Shown one piece after another: positions 6,740 through 17,176 of a stretch of 64,000 nt of DNA. The stretch covers positions 4,216,001 to 4,280,000 of the forward strand of contig NZ_CP134706.1 in NCBI RefSeq assembly GCF_038246755.1. The letters are read 5' to 3'. Both the position numbers and the translations under genes were made by a program. Numbering within the stretch: the stretch's first letter is position 1; every line of letters starts with the position of its first letter. Under the pieces are notes generated by a model. That model ran no database searches and had not been told where the DNA came from. It saw only the letters and a program-made list of their open reading frames with translations. Source of the stretch: Micromonospora sp. FIMYZ51. GTDB lineage: Bacteria; Actinomycetota; Actinomycetes; Mycobacteriales; Micromonosporaceae.

Positions 6740-8374
6740 ATGGCTGCGGACGTCACCACCACCGACGAGTGGCAGGCCCTGCGCAAGCACGCCGACGAGA
6801 TCCGCGCCACGCATCTGCGGGACCTGTTCGCCGCCGACCCCCAGCGCGGCGAACGGTTGACCGTCGAGGTGGCCGACCTCTACATCGACTACAGCAAGAA
6901 CCTGGTCACCGACGAGACGCTCGGGCTGCTGACCGCGCTGGCCGAGCGGGTCGGGCTCACCGACCGGATCGCCGCGATGTTCGCCGGTGCGCACATCAAC
7001 GGCACCGAGGACCGGGCCGTGCTGCACACCGCGCTGCGGCTGCCGCGCGAGGCCACGCTGACCGTGGACGGTCAGGACGTGGTGGCCGACGTGCACGGCG
7101 TACGGGAGCGGATGGCCGAGTTCGCCGAGCAGGTGCGTTCCGGGCGGTGGCGTGGGCACACCGGCGAGCGGATCCGCACCGTGGTCAACATCGGCATCGG
7201 CGGCTCCGACCTCGGGCCGGTGATGGCGTACGAGGCGCTGAAGGCGTACCGCGACGGCGGCCTCAGCTGCCGCTTCGTGTCGAACATCGACCCCACCGAC
7301 ATCGCCGAGACCACCGCCGACCTCGACCCGGCGACCACGCTGTTCGTGGTGGTGTCGAAGACCTTCTCCACCCAGGAGACCCTGGCCAACGCCGAGCAGG
7401 CCAAGCGCTGGCTGCTGACCGGGCTCGGCGTCGGCGAGGAGGCGGTGGCCAAGCACTTCGTCGCGGTGAGCACCAATGCGCAGCGGGTGGGCGACTTCGG
7501 CATCGACCCGGCGAACATGTTCGGCTTCTGGGACTGGGTGGGCGGGCGGTACTCACTGCCCTCGGCGGTGGGCCTGTCCGTGCTGCTCGCCATCGGGCCG
7601 GCCCACTTCGACGACCTGCTCGCCGGCTACCACGCCGTCGACGAGCACTTCCGCACCGCACCACCGGCCCGTAACGCGCCGGTGCTGCTCGGGCTGCTCA
7701 ACGTCTGGTACGCCAACTTCCTCGGCGCGCAGACCCACGCGGTGCTGCCGTACTCGCAGTACCTGCACCGCTTCCCGGCGTACCTGCAACAGCTGACCAT
7801 GGAGAGCAACGGCAAGTCGGTGCGTACCGACGGGCAGCCGGTGTCGTACGACACCGGGGAGATCTTCTGGGGTGAACCCGGCACCAACGGTCAGCACGCC
7901 TTCTACCAACTGCTGCACCAGGGCACCCGGCTGGTGCCGGCGGACTTCATCGGGTTCAGCGCGCCGAATCACGACATCGGCGAGATGCACGACCTGTTCA
8001 TGTCCAACTTCCTCGCCCAGACCGCAGCGCTGGCCTTCGGTCGCACCGCCGAGCAGGTGGCCGCCGAGGGCACCCCGGCGGATCTCGTGCCGCACCGGGT
8101 CATGCCCGGCAACCACCCCACCACCACGATCATGGCCGAGAAACTCACCCCCGGCACCCTCGGCCAACTTGTCGCCCTCTACGAACACATCGTGCTCACC
8201 GAGGGCGTCATCTGGGACATCAACCCCTTCGACCAGTGGGGTGTGGAACTCGGCAAGGTGATGGCCAACCAACTTGCCCCCCTGCTCACCGGGGACCGGG
8301 CCGACCTGTCCAACCTGGACTCCTCCACCGCCGCCCTGATCTCCCGCTACCGCACCCAGCGCCGCCGCGACTAG
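6740..8374 (+). CDS. pgi: Glucose-6-phosphate isomerase
   Basis: The 544-residue cytoplasmic enzyme interconverts glucose 6-phosphate and fructose 6-phosphate. Both SIS-type halves are visible: [18 protein letters not shown] and [10 protein letters not shown] (phosphosugar binding), the signature [14 protein letters not shown], the catalytic-region MESNGKSV with its Glu, [13 protein letters not shown] with the catalytic His, and the C-terminal [10 protein letters not shown] with the conserved Lys. Length is normal. The start at ATG 6740 is chosen since the preceding residues are repeat-derived; GAGGAG at 6722-6727 lies twelve bases upstream, slightly far. A strong hairpin follows the TAG stop. 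Confidence 0.97.
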   Translation: MAADVTTTDEWQALRKHADEIRATHLRDLFAADPQRGERLTVEVADLYIDYSKNLVTDETLGLLTALAERVGLTDRIAAMFAGAHINGTEDRAVLHTALRLPREATLTVDGQDVVADVHGVRERMAEFAEQVRSGRWRGHTGERIRTVVNIGIGGSDLGPVMAYEALKAYRDGGLSCRFVSNIDPTDIAETTADLDPATTLFVVVSKTFSTQETLANAEQAKRWLLTGLGVGEEAVAKHFVAVSTNAQRVGDFGIDPANMFGFWDWVGGRYSLPSAVGLSVLLAIGPAHFDDLLAGYHAVDEHFRTAPPARNAPVLLGLLNVWYANFLGAQTHAVLPYSQYLHRFPAYLQQLTMESNGKSVRTDGQPVSYDTGEIFWGEPGTNGQHAFYQLLHQGTRLVPADFIGFSAPNHDIGEMHDLFMSNFLAQTAALAFGRTAEQVAAEGTPADLVPHRVMPGNHPTTTIMAEKLTPGTLGQLVALYEHIVLTEGVIWDINPFDQWGVELGKVMANQLAPLLTGDRADLSNLDSSTAALISRYRTQRRRD

Positions 8375-8380
8375 GAAGTC

Positions 8381-8427
8381 GACCAGGAGGTTGTGGTCAC
8401 GGCGCGCCGGTCCGCAACCTCCTGGTC
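8381..8427 (+). terminator. Terminator of pgi
   Basis: Perfect 13-base arms GACCAGGAGGTTG and CAACCTCCTGGTC with a 21-base loop, six bases after the stop codon. Confidence 0.8.
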
Positions 8428-8630
8428 AACTCCGGCGAGGGCGGCACGGCACGGTGCGCGGCCCGTTCGCCGCCTGACTCGATCTCGACCGTAGCCCGGC
8501 TGCGACCGTGGCGCTGGTCACGGGATTCGGCGTTCGGTTGTTTTTCGGTTCGCTCTGGCCCAATGGGTCACGAGCGGGTGCCCGGCCTGGGTCGGGTACC
8601 GCGTCCCTGACGCGACCGAGGAGCACGTGC

Positions 8631-9677
8631 GTGACGACGACCGACATCCGCGAATTCCACGTCATCGGCGAACGCGCCGAGGACACCAGGCTGCTGGAAC
8701 AGACCCTGTTCGAGGTGAAGCGGGTCATCGTCGGGCAGGACCGGTTGGTGGAACGACTGCTTACCGCGTTACTGGCCCGAGGGCACTGCCTGCTGGAGGG
8801 GGTGCCCGGGGTCGCCAAGACCCTCGCGGCGGAAACCCTGGCCACCGCGGTGGGCGGCAGCTTCGCCCGGATCCAGTTCACCCCCGACCTGGTGCCCTCG
8901 GACATTCTGGGTACCCGGATCTACCGGGCGTCGAAGGAGAGCTTCGACGTCGAGCTGGGACCGGTGATGGCCAACCTGGTCCTCGCCGACGAGATCAACC
9001 GGGCACCGGCAAAGGTGCAGTCGGCGTTGCTTGAGGTGATGGCCGAGGGTCACGTCTCCCTCGGCGGCCGGACGTACCCGATGCCGACCCCGTTCCTGGT
9101 GCTGGCCACCCAGAACCCGATCGAGTCCGAAGGGGTCTACCAGCTGCCCGAGGCGCAGCGGGACCGGTTCCTGATGAAGGTCGTGGTGGACTATCCCACC
9201 GACGACGAGGAGCTGGGCATCCTCTACCGGATGGGCACCAGCGTTCCGGCCGCCCGGCCGGTGCTGGATCCGGGCCGCCTGGTGGCCTTGCAGGCGCGGG
9301 CCCGCGCGGTGTTCGTCCACCACGCCCTGGCCGAGTACGTGGTCCGGCTGGTGCTGGCCACCCGGGATCCGCAGCGGTTCGGGCTGGCCGACGTGGCCGC
9401 GCACCTGGCGTACGGTGCCAGTCCGCGCGCCACCCTCGGCCTGGTCGCCGCCGCCCGGGCGCTGGCCCTGCTGCGCGGACGCGACTACGTGCTGCCCGTC
9501 GACGTGCGGGAGATCGCCACCGACGTGCTCGCGCACCGGCTGGTGCTCTCCTTCGACGCGGTCGCCGACGACGTCGACCCGACCGAACTGGTGCGGCGCG
9601 TCGTCGAGGCCGTGCCACCGCCGCAGATCGCCCCCGCCCAGCAGGACCAGGGTCCGGGTCTGGGGGCGGCGGCATGA
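8631..9677 (+). CDS. MoxR-family AAA+ ATPase
   Basis: The 348-residue chaperone-like ATPase has Walker A GVPGVAKT, Walker B VLADEINR, sensor 1 ATQNP and the MoxR stretch QLPEAQRDRFLMKV. It starts a three-gene unit with DUF58 and VWA proteins, the conserved MoxR-DUF58-VWA arrangement in which the ATPase is thought to remodel or load VWA partners at the membrane; substrates are generally unknown. GTG 8631 is chosen for the GAGGAG at 8618-8623; longer upstream frames have no ribosome site. It overlaps the next gene by four bases (ATGA). Confidence 0.93.
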   Translation: MTTTDIREFHVIGERAEDTRLLEQTLFEVKRVIVGQDRLVERLLTALLARGHCLLEGVPGVAKTLAAETLATAVGGSFARIQFTPDLVPSDILGTRIYRASKESFDVELGPVMANLVLADEINRAPAKVQSALLEVMAEGHVSLGGRTYPMPTPFLVLATQNPIESEGVYQLPEAQRDRFLMKVVVDYPTDDEELGILYRMGTSVPAARPVLDPGRLVALQARARAVFVHHALAEYVVRLVLATRDPQRFGLADVAAHLAYGASPRATLGLVAAARALALLRGRDYVLPVDVREIATDVLAHRLVLSFDAVADDVDPTELVRRVVEAVPPPQIAPAQQDQGPGLGAAA

Positions 9678-10648
9678 ACTCCGACTCGACCCGGCTCGGA
9701 CAGTTGGCGCCGCAGCGCCGGTTGCGTCGGCTGGAACTGACGATCAGCCGCCGGCTCGACGGCCTGCTGCACGGGCAGCATCTGGGCCTGCTGCCGGGGC
9801 CGGGCAGCGAGCCGGCCGGCAGCCGCGAGTACCGCCCCGGCGAGGACGAGGTACGGCGAATGGACTGGTCGGTGACGGCGCGGACCGCGGTGCCGCACGT
9901 GCGTACCGTCGACGCCGATCGGGAGTTGACCACCTGGACGCTTGTGGACGCGACGCCGAGCATGGACTTCGGCACCGCGGAGCTGGAGAAGCGGGAGCTG
10001 GCGGTGGCCGCGGTGGCCGCGGTCGGCTTCCTCACCGCCGGTGCCGGCAACCGGCTCGGCGCGCATGTGCTCGGCGCGGCCGGGGTACGCCGCTTCCCCG
10101 CCCGCACCGGCCGCTACCACCTGCTCAGCCTGCTGCGTACGTTGCTGGCGGTGCCTCGGGGCCGGCCGGCCAGCCAGCCGGTGTCGCTTGCCGACGCGAT
10201 CGACGGGCTGCGCCGGTCGGCCAGCCGGCGGGGCCTCGCGGTGGTGGTCTCCGACTTCCTCGACGGCCTGCCCGACGAGGGGATCGGCGCCGCGCCGCCG
10301 GACTGGGAGCGGCCGTTGCGCCGGTTGGCCGCCCGGCACCAGGTGCTCGCCGTGGAGGTCCGCGACCCGCGCGAGTGGGAACTGCCCGACGTCGGCCTGA
10401 TCACGCTTGTGGACCCGGAGAGCGGACGCCGCCGTGAGGTGTCCACCGGCAGTCGCCGGCTGCGCGAACGGTACGCGGCGGCGGCTGCCGCCCAGCGGCT
10501 GACGGTGGCCCGGGCGCTGCGCCGGGCCGGCGCCGCCCACCTGCCGCTGAGCACCGACCGGGACTGGATCGGCGACATCATCCGGCACGTGCACGCCCAA
10601 CGCCGCCTGTCCCGCACGCCCCGACCCGCCAACGGAGGTGCCGCATGA
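9674..10648 (+). CDS. DUF58 domain protein
   Basis: The 324-residue protein carries the DUF58 hallmark REYRPGEDEVRRMDWSVTART near residues 50-70, followed by a degenerate VWA-like fold with DATPSMDFG. No signal peptide or membrane helix is evident, so it is cytoplasmic. It overlaps both neighbours by four bases, consistent with translational coupling and a MoxR-dependent complex. Biochemical role is not established for the family. Confidence 0.9.
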   Translation: MNSDSTRLGQLAPQRRLRRLELTISRRLDGLLHGQHLGLLPGPGSEPAGSREYRPGEDEVRRMDWSVTARTAVPHVRTVDADRELTTWTLVDATPSMDFGTAELEKRELAVAAVAAVGFLTAGAGNRLGAHVLGAAGVRRFPARTGRYHLLSLLRTLLAVPRGRPASQPVSLADAIDGLRRSASRRGLAVVVSDFLDGLPDEGIGAAPPDWERPLRRLAARHQVLAVEVRDPREWELPDVGLITLVDPESGRRREVSTGSRRLRERYAAAAAAQRLTVARALRRAGAAHLPLSTDRDWIGDIIRHVHAQRRLSRTPRPANGGAA

Positions 10649-11595
10649 GTTGGGCGTCGCCGGAACGATTGTGGCTGCTGGTCGGGGTGGCCGCCCTGAC
10701 CGTCGGCTACCTGCTGAGGCAACGACGACACAGCCGGTACGCGGTCCGTTTCACCAACCTGCGGTTGCTGGACAAGGTGGCACCGGCCCGCCCGGCGTGG
10801 CGGCGGCACGTGCCGGCCGGGCTCTTCATCGCCATGCTGGCGCTGCTGGTGGTGGGCTTCGCCCGCCCGACCGACGACGTGCGGGTGCCCCGGGAACGGG
10901 CCACCGTGATCGTGGCGGTCGACGTGTCCCGCTCCATGCTCGCCGACGACGTGCCGCCGGACCGGCTGATCGCGGCCAAGGACGCCGCCCAGGAGTTCGT
11001 CGCGGACCTGCCGCAGGAGTTCAACGTCGGGCTGGTGGCGTTCGCCGGCAACGCGTCCGTGCTGGTGGCTCCCGGCGGCGACCGGGAGTCGGTCGCCGCC
11101 GGCATCGACCGGCTCGACGAGGGCATCACCAGTCTCCAGGGCACGGCGATCGGCGAGGCCATCCATTCGTCGCTGGAGTCGATCCGCAGCCTGGACGCCC
11201 AGGCCGTGGAGGAACCGCCGCCGGCCCGGGTGGTGGTGCTCTCCGACGGGGCGAACACCTCCGGGCGCGACCCGGTGTCGGCCGCCGCCGACGCGGTGGC
11301 GGCCGGCGTCCCGGTCGACACCATCTCCTTCGGTACGGCCGACGGCCGCATCGGCGGGGCCCAGCCGGTCCCGGTCGACGGGGAGACCCTGCGTACTGTC
11401 GCCGAGCAGGCGGGCGGCGGCTACTACGAGGCCGGCAGCAGCGACGAGCTGCGCGCGGCGTACGCCGACATCGGTTCCTCGGTCGGCTACCGGTTGGAGC
11501 GGCAGGACGTCTCGGCCCGGTTCATCGGCGCCGGCCTGGTGTTCGCCCTGCTGGCCGCCGGTGCGTCGATGCTCTGGTTCTCCCGCCTGCCCTGA
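10645..11595 (+). CDS. VWA-domain membrane protein (BatA-like)
   Basis: The 316-residue protein has an N-terminal helix, a second helix about residues 50-72 (HVPAGLFIAMLALLVVGFARP), a von Willebrand A domain about 85-275 with an intact MIDAS motif (DVSRS, then Thr in QGTA and the SDGAN Asp), and a C-terminal helix ending FSRLP. The layout is that of Bat/YjfL-type proteins working with MoxR and DUF58. It would sit in the membrane with a metal-dependent adhesion-type domain. Its partner is unknown. Confidence 0.9.
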   Translation: MSWASPERLWLLVGVAALTVGYLLRQRRHSRYAVRFTNLRLLDKVAPARPAWRRHVPAGLFIAMLALLVVGFARPTDDVRVPRERATVIVAVDVSRSMLADDVPPDRLIAAKDAAQEFVADLPQEFNVGLVAFAGNASVLVAPGGDRESVAAGIDRLDEGITSLQGTAIGEAIHSSLESIRSLDAQAVEEPPPARVVVLSDGANTSGRDPVSAAADAVAAGVPVDTISFGTADGRIGGAQPVPVDGETLRTVAEQAGGGYYEAGSSDELRAAYADIGSSVGYRLERQDVSARFIGAGLVFALLAAGASMLWFSRLP

Positions 11596-11656
11596 CGGCT
11601 GCTCCCCCGGCCGCTGCGACCAGGCCGCCGGACGTCCACCTAGGAGGGACATCGCC

Positions 11657-12577
<921 letters not shown>

Positions 12578-12584
12578 GGCGGAC

Positions 12585-13283
12585 ATGCGGCTACTCGTGG
12601 TGGAGGACGAGGAGGATCTGGCCGGCGCGCTGCGCGTCGGGCTGACCCGGGCCGGCTACGCCGTCGACGTCGCGGCCGACGCGGCGGAGGCGTACGAGTT
12701 GTTGCAGGTCAACGCGTACGATCTGATGCTGCTGGACATCAACCTGCCGGACGTGGACGGCTTCGCGCTGTGCCGGGCGGTCCGCCGCGGCGAGGTGGCG
12801 GTGGCCGGCGGGCCGGAGCTGCGGGTGCTGATGCTCACCGCCCGGGGCGCGCTGGGTGACCGGGTCCGGGGCCTGGATGAGGGCGCGGACGACTACCTGG
12901 TCAAGCCGTTCGCCCTGGCCGAACTGCTGGCCCGGGTACGGGCACTGCTGCGCCGGGACACCGGCGGCACGTCGGCGGTGCTCTCGGTCGGTGCGCTGAC
13001 CCTGGACACGGCCCGGCACGAGGCCCGGCGGGGTACCCGCCGGCTGCACCTGACCCGCAAGGAGTTCGGGGTGCTGGAGTACCTGATGACCCGCCCCGGG
13101 CTGGTGGTGCCGGCGGAGGAGTTGCTGGAGCACGTCTGGGACGCCAACGCCGACCCGTTCACCGAGACCGTCCGGGTCACCGTCGGCACGCTGCGGCGCA
13201 AGCTCACCGCCGACGATGACGACCAGGCCCCGATCGAGACGGTGATCGGCCGGGGTTACCGCCTCCGGGAGGTGGCCGCGTGA
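12585..13283 (+). CDS. OmpR-family response regulator
   Basis: The 232-residue regulator has a receiver domain (acidic pocket VEDEED, phospho-acceptor Asp about 51 in LMLLDINLPD, Lys in VKPFA) and a C-terminal winged helix with RKEFGVLEYLMTRPG and GYRLREV. It overlaps the downstream kinase by four bases. A perfect 11-bp tandem direct repeat just after the operon (14495-14516) has the geometry expected for binding by this class. Confidence 0.95.
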   Translation: MRLLVVEDEEDLAGALRVGLTRAGYAVDVAADAAEAYELLQVNAYDLMLLDINLPDVDGFALCRAVRRGEVAVAGGPELRVLMLTARGALGDRVRGLDEGADDYLVKPFALAELLARVRALLRRDTGGTSAVLSVGALTLDTARHEARRGTRRLHLTRKEFGVLEYLMTRPGLVVPAEELLEHVWDANADPFTETVRVTVGTLRRKLTADDDDQAPIETVIGRGYRLREVAA

Positions 13284-14485
13284 CGATCTTCCGGTCGATC
13301 CGGTTCCGCCTGACGGTGCTCTACTCGACACTGCTGTTCGCGCTTGCCGGCGCGGGTCTGCTGGTGGCGTACCTGGCAGTGGACCGGGCGGTCGACCCGA
13401 AGCCGATCACCGAGCGTTACCAGGCGCATCTGGTCAAGCTCAAGGCCGACGGTCGTACCGTGCCGACCGGCACCACTCTGGAGGTGGCCGAGGTGCAGCA
13501 GATCGAGGACGAGGTGAACCTGCGGCTGCTGGAGACGGTCCGGGACTATTCGTTGATCGCCCTGGGCGGGCTCTTCGTGGCCAGTCTCGGCATCGGCTGG
13601 GTGCTCTCCGGCCGGGCGTTGCGGCCGGTGGGCGCGATCGCCCGGACCGCCCGGGACATCCAGGCCACCGACCTGTCCCGCCGGATCCGGCTCGCCGGTC
13701 CCCGCGACGAACTACGCGACCTCGGCGACACCATCGACTCGATGCTGGACCGCCTGGACCAGGCGTTCCGCGCCCAGCGGCAGCTCATCGACGACGCCTC
13801 GCACGAGCTGCGCAGCCCGCTGGCGATCATCCGGGCCAACCTGGACGCGTCCCTCACCGCACCGGAGGCCACCGAGGCGGAGCGCGCCGCCGCCGTGGCG
13901 ACCGTCGACCGGGCCACCACCCGGATGTCCCGGCTGGTCGAGGACCTGCTGGCCACCGCCCGGCGGGACGCCGACTCGATGGCCGACACCGACGTCGATC
14001 TGAGTGTCGTCGCCCGGGAGGCGGGCGAGGACTTCACGCCGCTGGCCGCCGGGCGCGGGCTGCGCCTGCGGTACGCGCTCGGCACCGACCTCACGCTCGT
14101 CGGCGATCCGGACGGGCTGCGCCGCGCCGCGGCGAACCTGCTCTCCAACGCGGTACGCCTCTCCCCGCTGGGCGGTGCCATCGTGGTGGCGACCGGCCGG
14201 GTGGGCGGCTGGCTCTGGCTGGCCGTGGTCGACGAGGGGCCCGGCATCGCCGAGCCCGACCAGGCGCGGGTCTTCGACCGGTTCTGGCGGGGCGAGGGTG
14301 GCCGGAGCGGCTCCGGCGACCGACGGACCGGGCTGGGACTGGCCATCGTCCGGCAGATTGTCGAGTCCCACGGTGGGCAGGCCGCGGTGCACTCCGTGCC
14401 GGGCGCGGGCAGCACCTTCGTGCTGTGGCTGCCGGCGGCGGACCGGGACGATGACGCTGCGCCACCGGCCGACTCGCCGTGGTGA
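13280..14485 (+). CDS. Sensor histidine kinase, two helices with HAMP
   Basis: The 401-residue kinase has a first membrane helix near 12-32, a short extracellular loop of about 60 residues, a second helix near 90-115, a HAMP domain, a HisKA segment with the phospho-acceptor His in DDASHELRSPL, and a HATPase domain with AANLLSNAVRLSP, DEGPGI and GLGLAIV. The small loop implies sensing at or in the membrane. GTG start overlaps the regulator stop, so the two are coupled. Confidence 0.95.
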   Translation: MTIFRSIRFRLTVLYSTLLFALAGAGLLVAYLAVDRAVDPKPITERYQAHLVKLKADGRTVPTGTTLEVAEVQQIEDEVNLRLLETVRDYSLIALGGLFVASLGIGWVLSGRALRPVGAIARTARDIQATDLSRRIRLAGPRDELRDLGDTIDSMLDRLDQAFRAQRQLIDDASHELRSPLAIIRANLDASLTAPEATEAERAAAVATVDRATTRMSRLVEDLLATARRDADSMADTDVDLSVVAREAGEDFTPLAAGRGLRLRYALGTDLTLVGDPDGLRRAAANLLSNAVRLSPLGGAIVVATGRVGGWLWLAVVDEGPGIAEPDQARVFDRFWRGEGGRSGSGDRRTGLGLAIVRQIVESHGGQAAVHSVPGAGSTFVLWLPAADRDDDAAPPADSPW

Positions 14486-14494
14486 TGCCGCGAT

Positions 14495-14516
14495 CTGTCA
14501 TCCAACTGTCATCCAA
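14495..14516. promoter_or_regulatory. Perfect 11-bp tandem direct repeat, probable response-regulator box
   Basis: CTGTCATCCAA is repeated twice without a gap, placing the copies one helical turn apart, which is how OmpR/PhoB-family dimers bind. It lies 92 bases upstream of the BON gene and immediately downstream of the OmpR-type operon. The repeat is seen directly; the binder is inferred. Confidence 0.6.
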
Positions 14517-14607
14517 CCGTGCGGTCGACTCCAAGGTTGGTGCGCAAGGTGGTGGTCGATCGGGACGGCGCGTCTGGCCGCCGGCATCGACGACGAAGGA
14601 GACCGCT

Positions 14608-14913
14608 GTGGTGATGCCGTGGCCCTGGCCCATGCCCGACGACCACTCCTTCCGAGCGCTCTGGGACGAGCCGCAGGGGCACGACGAGGACGTCCGTCTC
14701 GCCGCCCTGGTCGCCCAACGACTCAGCGCCGACTGGACGACCCGGCGGCAGCAGATCACGGTAATGGTGCAGAACCGGGTCGTGATCCTCACCGGCCTGG
14801 TGGCCGGGGCCGAGACCCGGCGCGCCGCCGGTGAGCTGGCCTGGGACGTCGAGGGCGTACTCGATGTCTGCAACGCTCTGCGGCTGGCCGGTCACCGGCG
14901 CGGTCGCCGCTGA
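14608..14913 (+). CDS. BON-domain protein
   Basis: The 101-residue protein contains a BON fold: ALVAQRLSADWTTRRQQITVMVQNRVVILTGLVAGAETRRAAGELAWDVEGVLDVCNAL in outline, with the conserved helix, strand, Gly-turn and VxGVxxVxN end. BON domains bind phospholipid or other envelope components. No signal peptide is present, so location is unclear. GTG 14608 is taken because AAGGAG ends seven bases before it; GTG 14611 and ATG 14614 follow at once. The direct repeat upstream suggests control by the neighbouring two-component system. Confidence 0.8.
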   Translation: MVMPWPWPMPDDHSFRALWDEPQGHDEDVRLAALVAQRLSADWTTRRQQITVMVQNRVVILTGLVAGAETRRAAGELAWDVEGVLDVCNALRLAGHRRGRR

Positions 14914-14916
14914 CCT

Positions 14917-14961
14917 CCGGTCCGCCCGCGCCGCCCGGCACCGGTGGCGCGGGCGGACCGG
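14917..14961. terminator. Strong bidirectional terminator
   Basis: Perfect 16-base arms starting CCGGTCCGCCCGCGCC enclose a 13-base loop between the BON gene (plus) and the STAS gene (minus), which converge here. Confidence 0.8.
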
Positions 14962-15031
14962 CTCCTGCCGCTGAGATGGCGGGACGTCGCGTTGGCGCCG
15001 CCGCTGGCGGCCCCTCCGGCGGCGCGGGTGG

Positions 15032-15574
15032 TTACTGCGGCCGGTTCTCCAGCAGGGCGAACGCCTCGGCCCGGCTGCCGGCGACGCAGAAGACCTCGGC
15101 GAGGCGGGTGGCCTGGAAGACCTGCCGGATCAGCGGCGAGATCGTCACGACGCAGAGCCGCGCGCCGCGCTCGGCGGCGTGGCGATGGGCGCGGGCGAGC
15201 AACCCGAGGGCGGTGGAGTCGACCAGATCGGTGCGACCCAGGTCGACGACCACGTGACCGCCCATGTCGGCGGCGTGCCGGAGCGCCTGCCGCAGGGTGT
15301 CGCCGGTGTCGAGGTCGACATCACCGGCGACGGTCACCACCGTGACGCCGTCGACGTGCTCGATGCCGAGGATGCCGCCGGGTACGCCGCCGGTGGCCGG
15401 CCCGCAGTGGGCGCACCGGTGTGGTCCGGCGGCGAGCGGCGAGCCGCTCCAACCGTGCTCGGCGAGCAGGGTCCAGGCCACCTCGCCGTCGGACGGCACG
15501 CGGGGACCGGCGACGGTGTCACCGCAGCTGTCACAGGTCAAAGTGACCAGGTGATCGTCCAAGGCGACGGCCAT
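15032..15574 (-). CDS. Zinc-ribbon plus STAS anti-sigma factor antagonist
   Basis: The 180-residue protein begins with a putative four-cysteine zinc site, CDSC about residue 15 and CAHC about residue 52, followed by a STAS domain about 65-178. The STAS domain contains VVDLGRTDLVDSTALGLL with the Ser of DST as the usual phosphorylation target of RsbW/SpoIIAB-type kinases. It would free a sigma factor by binding its anti-sigma partner. The zinc ribbon before STAS is uncommon. Start ATG 15574 is preceded by GGGAAGGAGC; an upstream extension of 13 codons is less likely. No partner kinase is adjacent. Confidence 0.85.
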   Translation of the reverse strand: MAVALDDHLVTLTCDSCGDTVAGPRVPSDGEVAWTLLAEHGWSGSPLAAGPHRCAHCGPATGGVPGGILGIEHVDGVTVVTVAGDVDLDTGDTLRQALRHAADMGGHVVVDLGRTDLVDSTALGLLARAHRHAAERGARLCVVTISPLIRQVFQATRLAEVFCVAGSRAEAFALLENRPQ

Positions 15575-15737
15575 GGCGTGCTCCTTCCCAACGTCGAGTG
15601 ATCGGTCCCCCACCCTGCACCGGTCAGGTGGCGGAGACCGCGCGGGCAGATGACGGTTAAGTGACGAATTGATGTCCTGGTCCTTGGGTCGGATGCCCGA
15701 CCGCCGACGCCAAACACGCCGCTCACCTAGGAATATG

Positions 15738-15762
15738 ACGTAAGGGATTGATTCGATTACGT
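15738..15762. promoter_or_regulatory. Inverted repeat ACGTAA-N13-TTACGT upstream of the MRJP-like gene
   Basis: Six-base arms sit 23 bases upstream of the ATG in a locally AT-rich stretch that probably holds the promoter. An operator is possible, but short arms make this weak. Confidence 0.35.
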
Positions 15763-15784
15763 TACGCGACTGGAGGTGGCGGAG

Positions 15785-16891
15785 ATGTGGACCCGGCTAC
15801 CCACCGACGAACCCGTCGGCACTCTGGAGCTCGTCCACCGGTTCCGTGGGCCGATGCCGACCGGGGTGACCGTCGCACACCGGGGACGAATCTTCGTCAA
15901 CTTCCCCCGGTGGGGTGACGAGGTGCCCGCGACCGTCGTCGAGTTGCGCCGTGGGCGCGAGATTCCCTATCCCGACCTGCGCTGGAACACGCCGTCCGGC
16001 AACGACGACCCGTCGGCTTTCGTGTCGGTGCAGAGTGTCGTGGTCGACCCCGCCGACCGGCTCTGGGCGCTCGACACCGGCAGCCCGTTGTTCGCGCCCA
16101 CCACGCCCGGTGGTCCGAAACTGGTCCGGATCAATCTCACGACCGACACCGTCGAGCAGGTGATCACCTTCCCGCCCGACGTGGTGCTGCCCACGTCGTA
16201 CCTCAACGATGTGCGGTTCGACCTGCGGCGCGGCGAGGCCGGGCTGGCATACCTCACCGATAGCGCCGACGCTGCCCCGAACGCCATCATCGTGGTGGAC
16301 CTGGCGACCGGGGCGTCGTGGCGCCGACTGAACGACCACCCGTCCACCAAGGCGGAACCGCTCGCGGACTTCCGGCCGGTGGTCGAGGGCCGTCCGTTCC
16401 TGGTCCGTCCGCCGGACGGGCCGGCGCAGCCGGTGGGCGTCGGTGCCGACGGCATCGCCATCTCCGCCGACGGCGCCCGCCTGTACTACTGCGCCCTCGC
16501 CTCGCGGCGCTGGTACAGCGTCGCCACCGACGCGCTTGCCGATCCGGCGCTCGACCCGGACGAGGTCGCCGCGACAGTCGTCGACGAGGGTGACAAGGGC
16601 GGTGGCGCCGACGGGCTGGAGTCCGACGACGCCGGCCGGCTCTACCTCACCAACTACGAGCACAACGCGGTGCTGCGTCGGCGCCCGGACGGCGGGTACG
16701 AGACGGTCGTGCACGACCCGCGACTGCTCTGGCCGGACACGTTGAGTGTGGCCACCAACCGGCACCTGTATGTCATCGCCAACCAGGTGCACCGGCAGCC
16801 ACCGTTCAACCGCGGCCGGGACCTGCGCCGCAAGCCGTACGCGCTGTTCCGCACCCGGATCGACGCCGGACCGGTACTGCTGCGGCCCTGA
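15785..16891 (+). CDS. Yellow/major royal jelly protein-like beta-propeller
   Basis: The 368-residue protein resembles bacterial members of the MRJP/yellow family: FVNFPRWGD, LWALDTGSP, YLNDVRFD, AYLTDSADAAPNAIIVVDL and GGADGLESDDAGRLYLTNYEHNAV mark successive propeller blades with the metal-binding Asn/Asp/Glu of the SMP-30-like fold. There is no signal peptide, so it is cytoplasmic. Substrate is unknown; related enzymes include lactonases. ATG 15785 is preferred over GTG 15776 since GGAGG at 15772-15776 is eight bases upstream of it. Confidence 0.85.
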   Translation: MWTRLPTDEPVGTLELVHRFRGPMPTGVTVAHRGRIFVNFPRWGDEVPATVVELRRGREIPYPDLRWNTPSGNDDPSAFVSVQSVVVDPADRLWALDTGSPLFAPTTPGGPKLVRINLTTDTVEQVITFPPDVVLPTSYLNDVRFDLRRGEAGLAYLTDSADAAPNAIIVVDLATGASWRRLNDHPSTKAEPLADFRPVVEGRPFLVRPPDGPAQPVGVGADGIAISADGARLYYCALASRRWYSVATDALADPALDPDEVAATVVDEGDKGGGADGLESDDAGRLYLTNYEHNAVLRRRPDGGYETVVHDPRLLWPDTLSVATNRHLYVIANQVHRQPPFNRGRDLRRKPYALFRTRIDAGPVLLRP

Positions 16892-16998
16892 CCCGGCCGG
16901 CGCACCCGATCGGGTGGTCGCGACGGCCGCCCGCAGTGCGGTGGCGGACCCGCCCCGTAGCGTCGGGAAGCAGTGGCCACGAGGTGAGGAGCGGGTCG

Positions 16999-17169
16999 GT
17001 GACCGAGCCGGAGGAAGACCGCGAGAAGAGCGCGAAGACCGATCCCGTGCTGTTCTCCCCCGACGGCGACCCGCACCACAACCTGGCTCAGGCGGCGCAG
17101 CCCGACGAACACCTGCCGCCGCGGTTCATCCACGACGGCGAGACCGAGATCGTCGACGACGAGCAGTAG
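16999..17169 (+). CDS. Small hydrophilic protein, unknown
   Basis: It encodes 56 residues from GTG 16999, with GAGGAG at 16985-16990 upstream. The sequence is acidic with a PxFIHDGETEIVDDEQ end, no Cys and no hydrophobic segment. It lies between the MRJP-like gene and the convergent GT87 gene, with only seven bases to the latter. Nothing in it suggests a function. Confidence 0.55.
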   Translation: MTEPEEDREKSAKTDPVLFSPDGDPHHNLAQAAQPDEHLPPRFIHDGETEIVDDEQ

Positions 17170-17176
17170 CGCCGGC

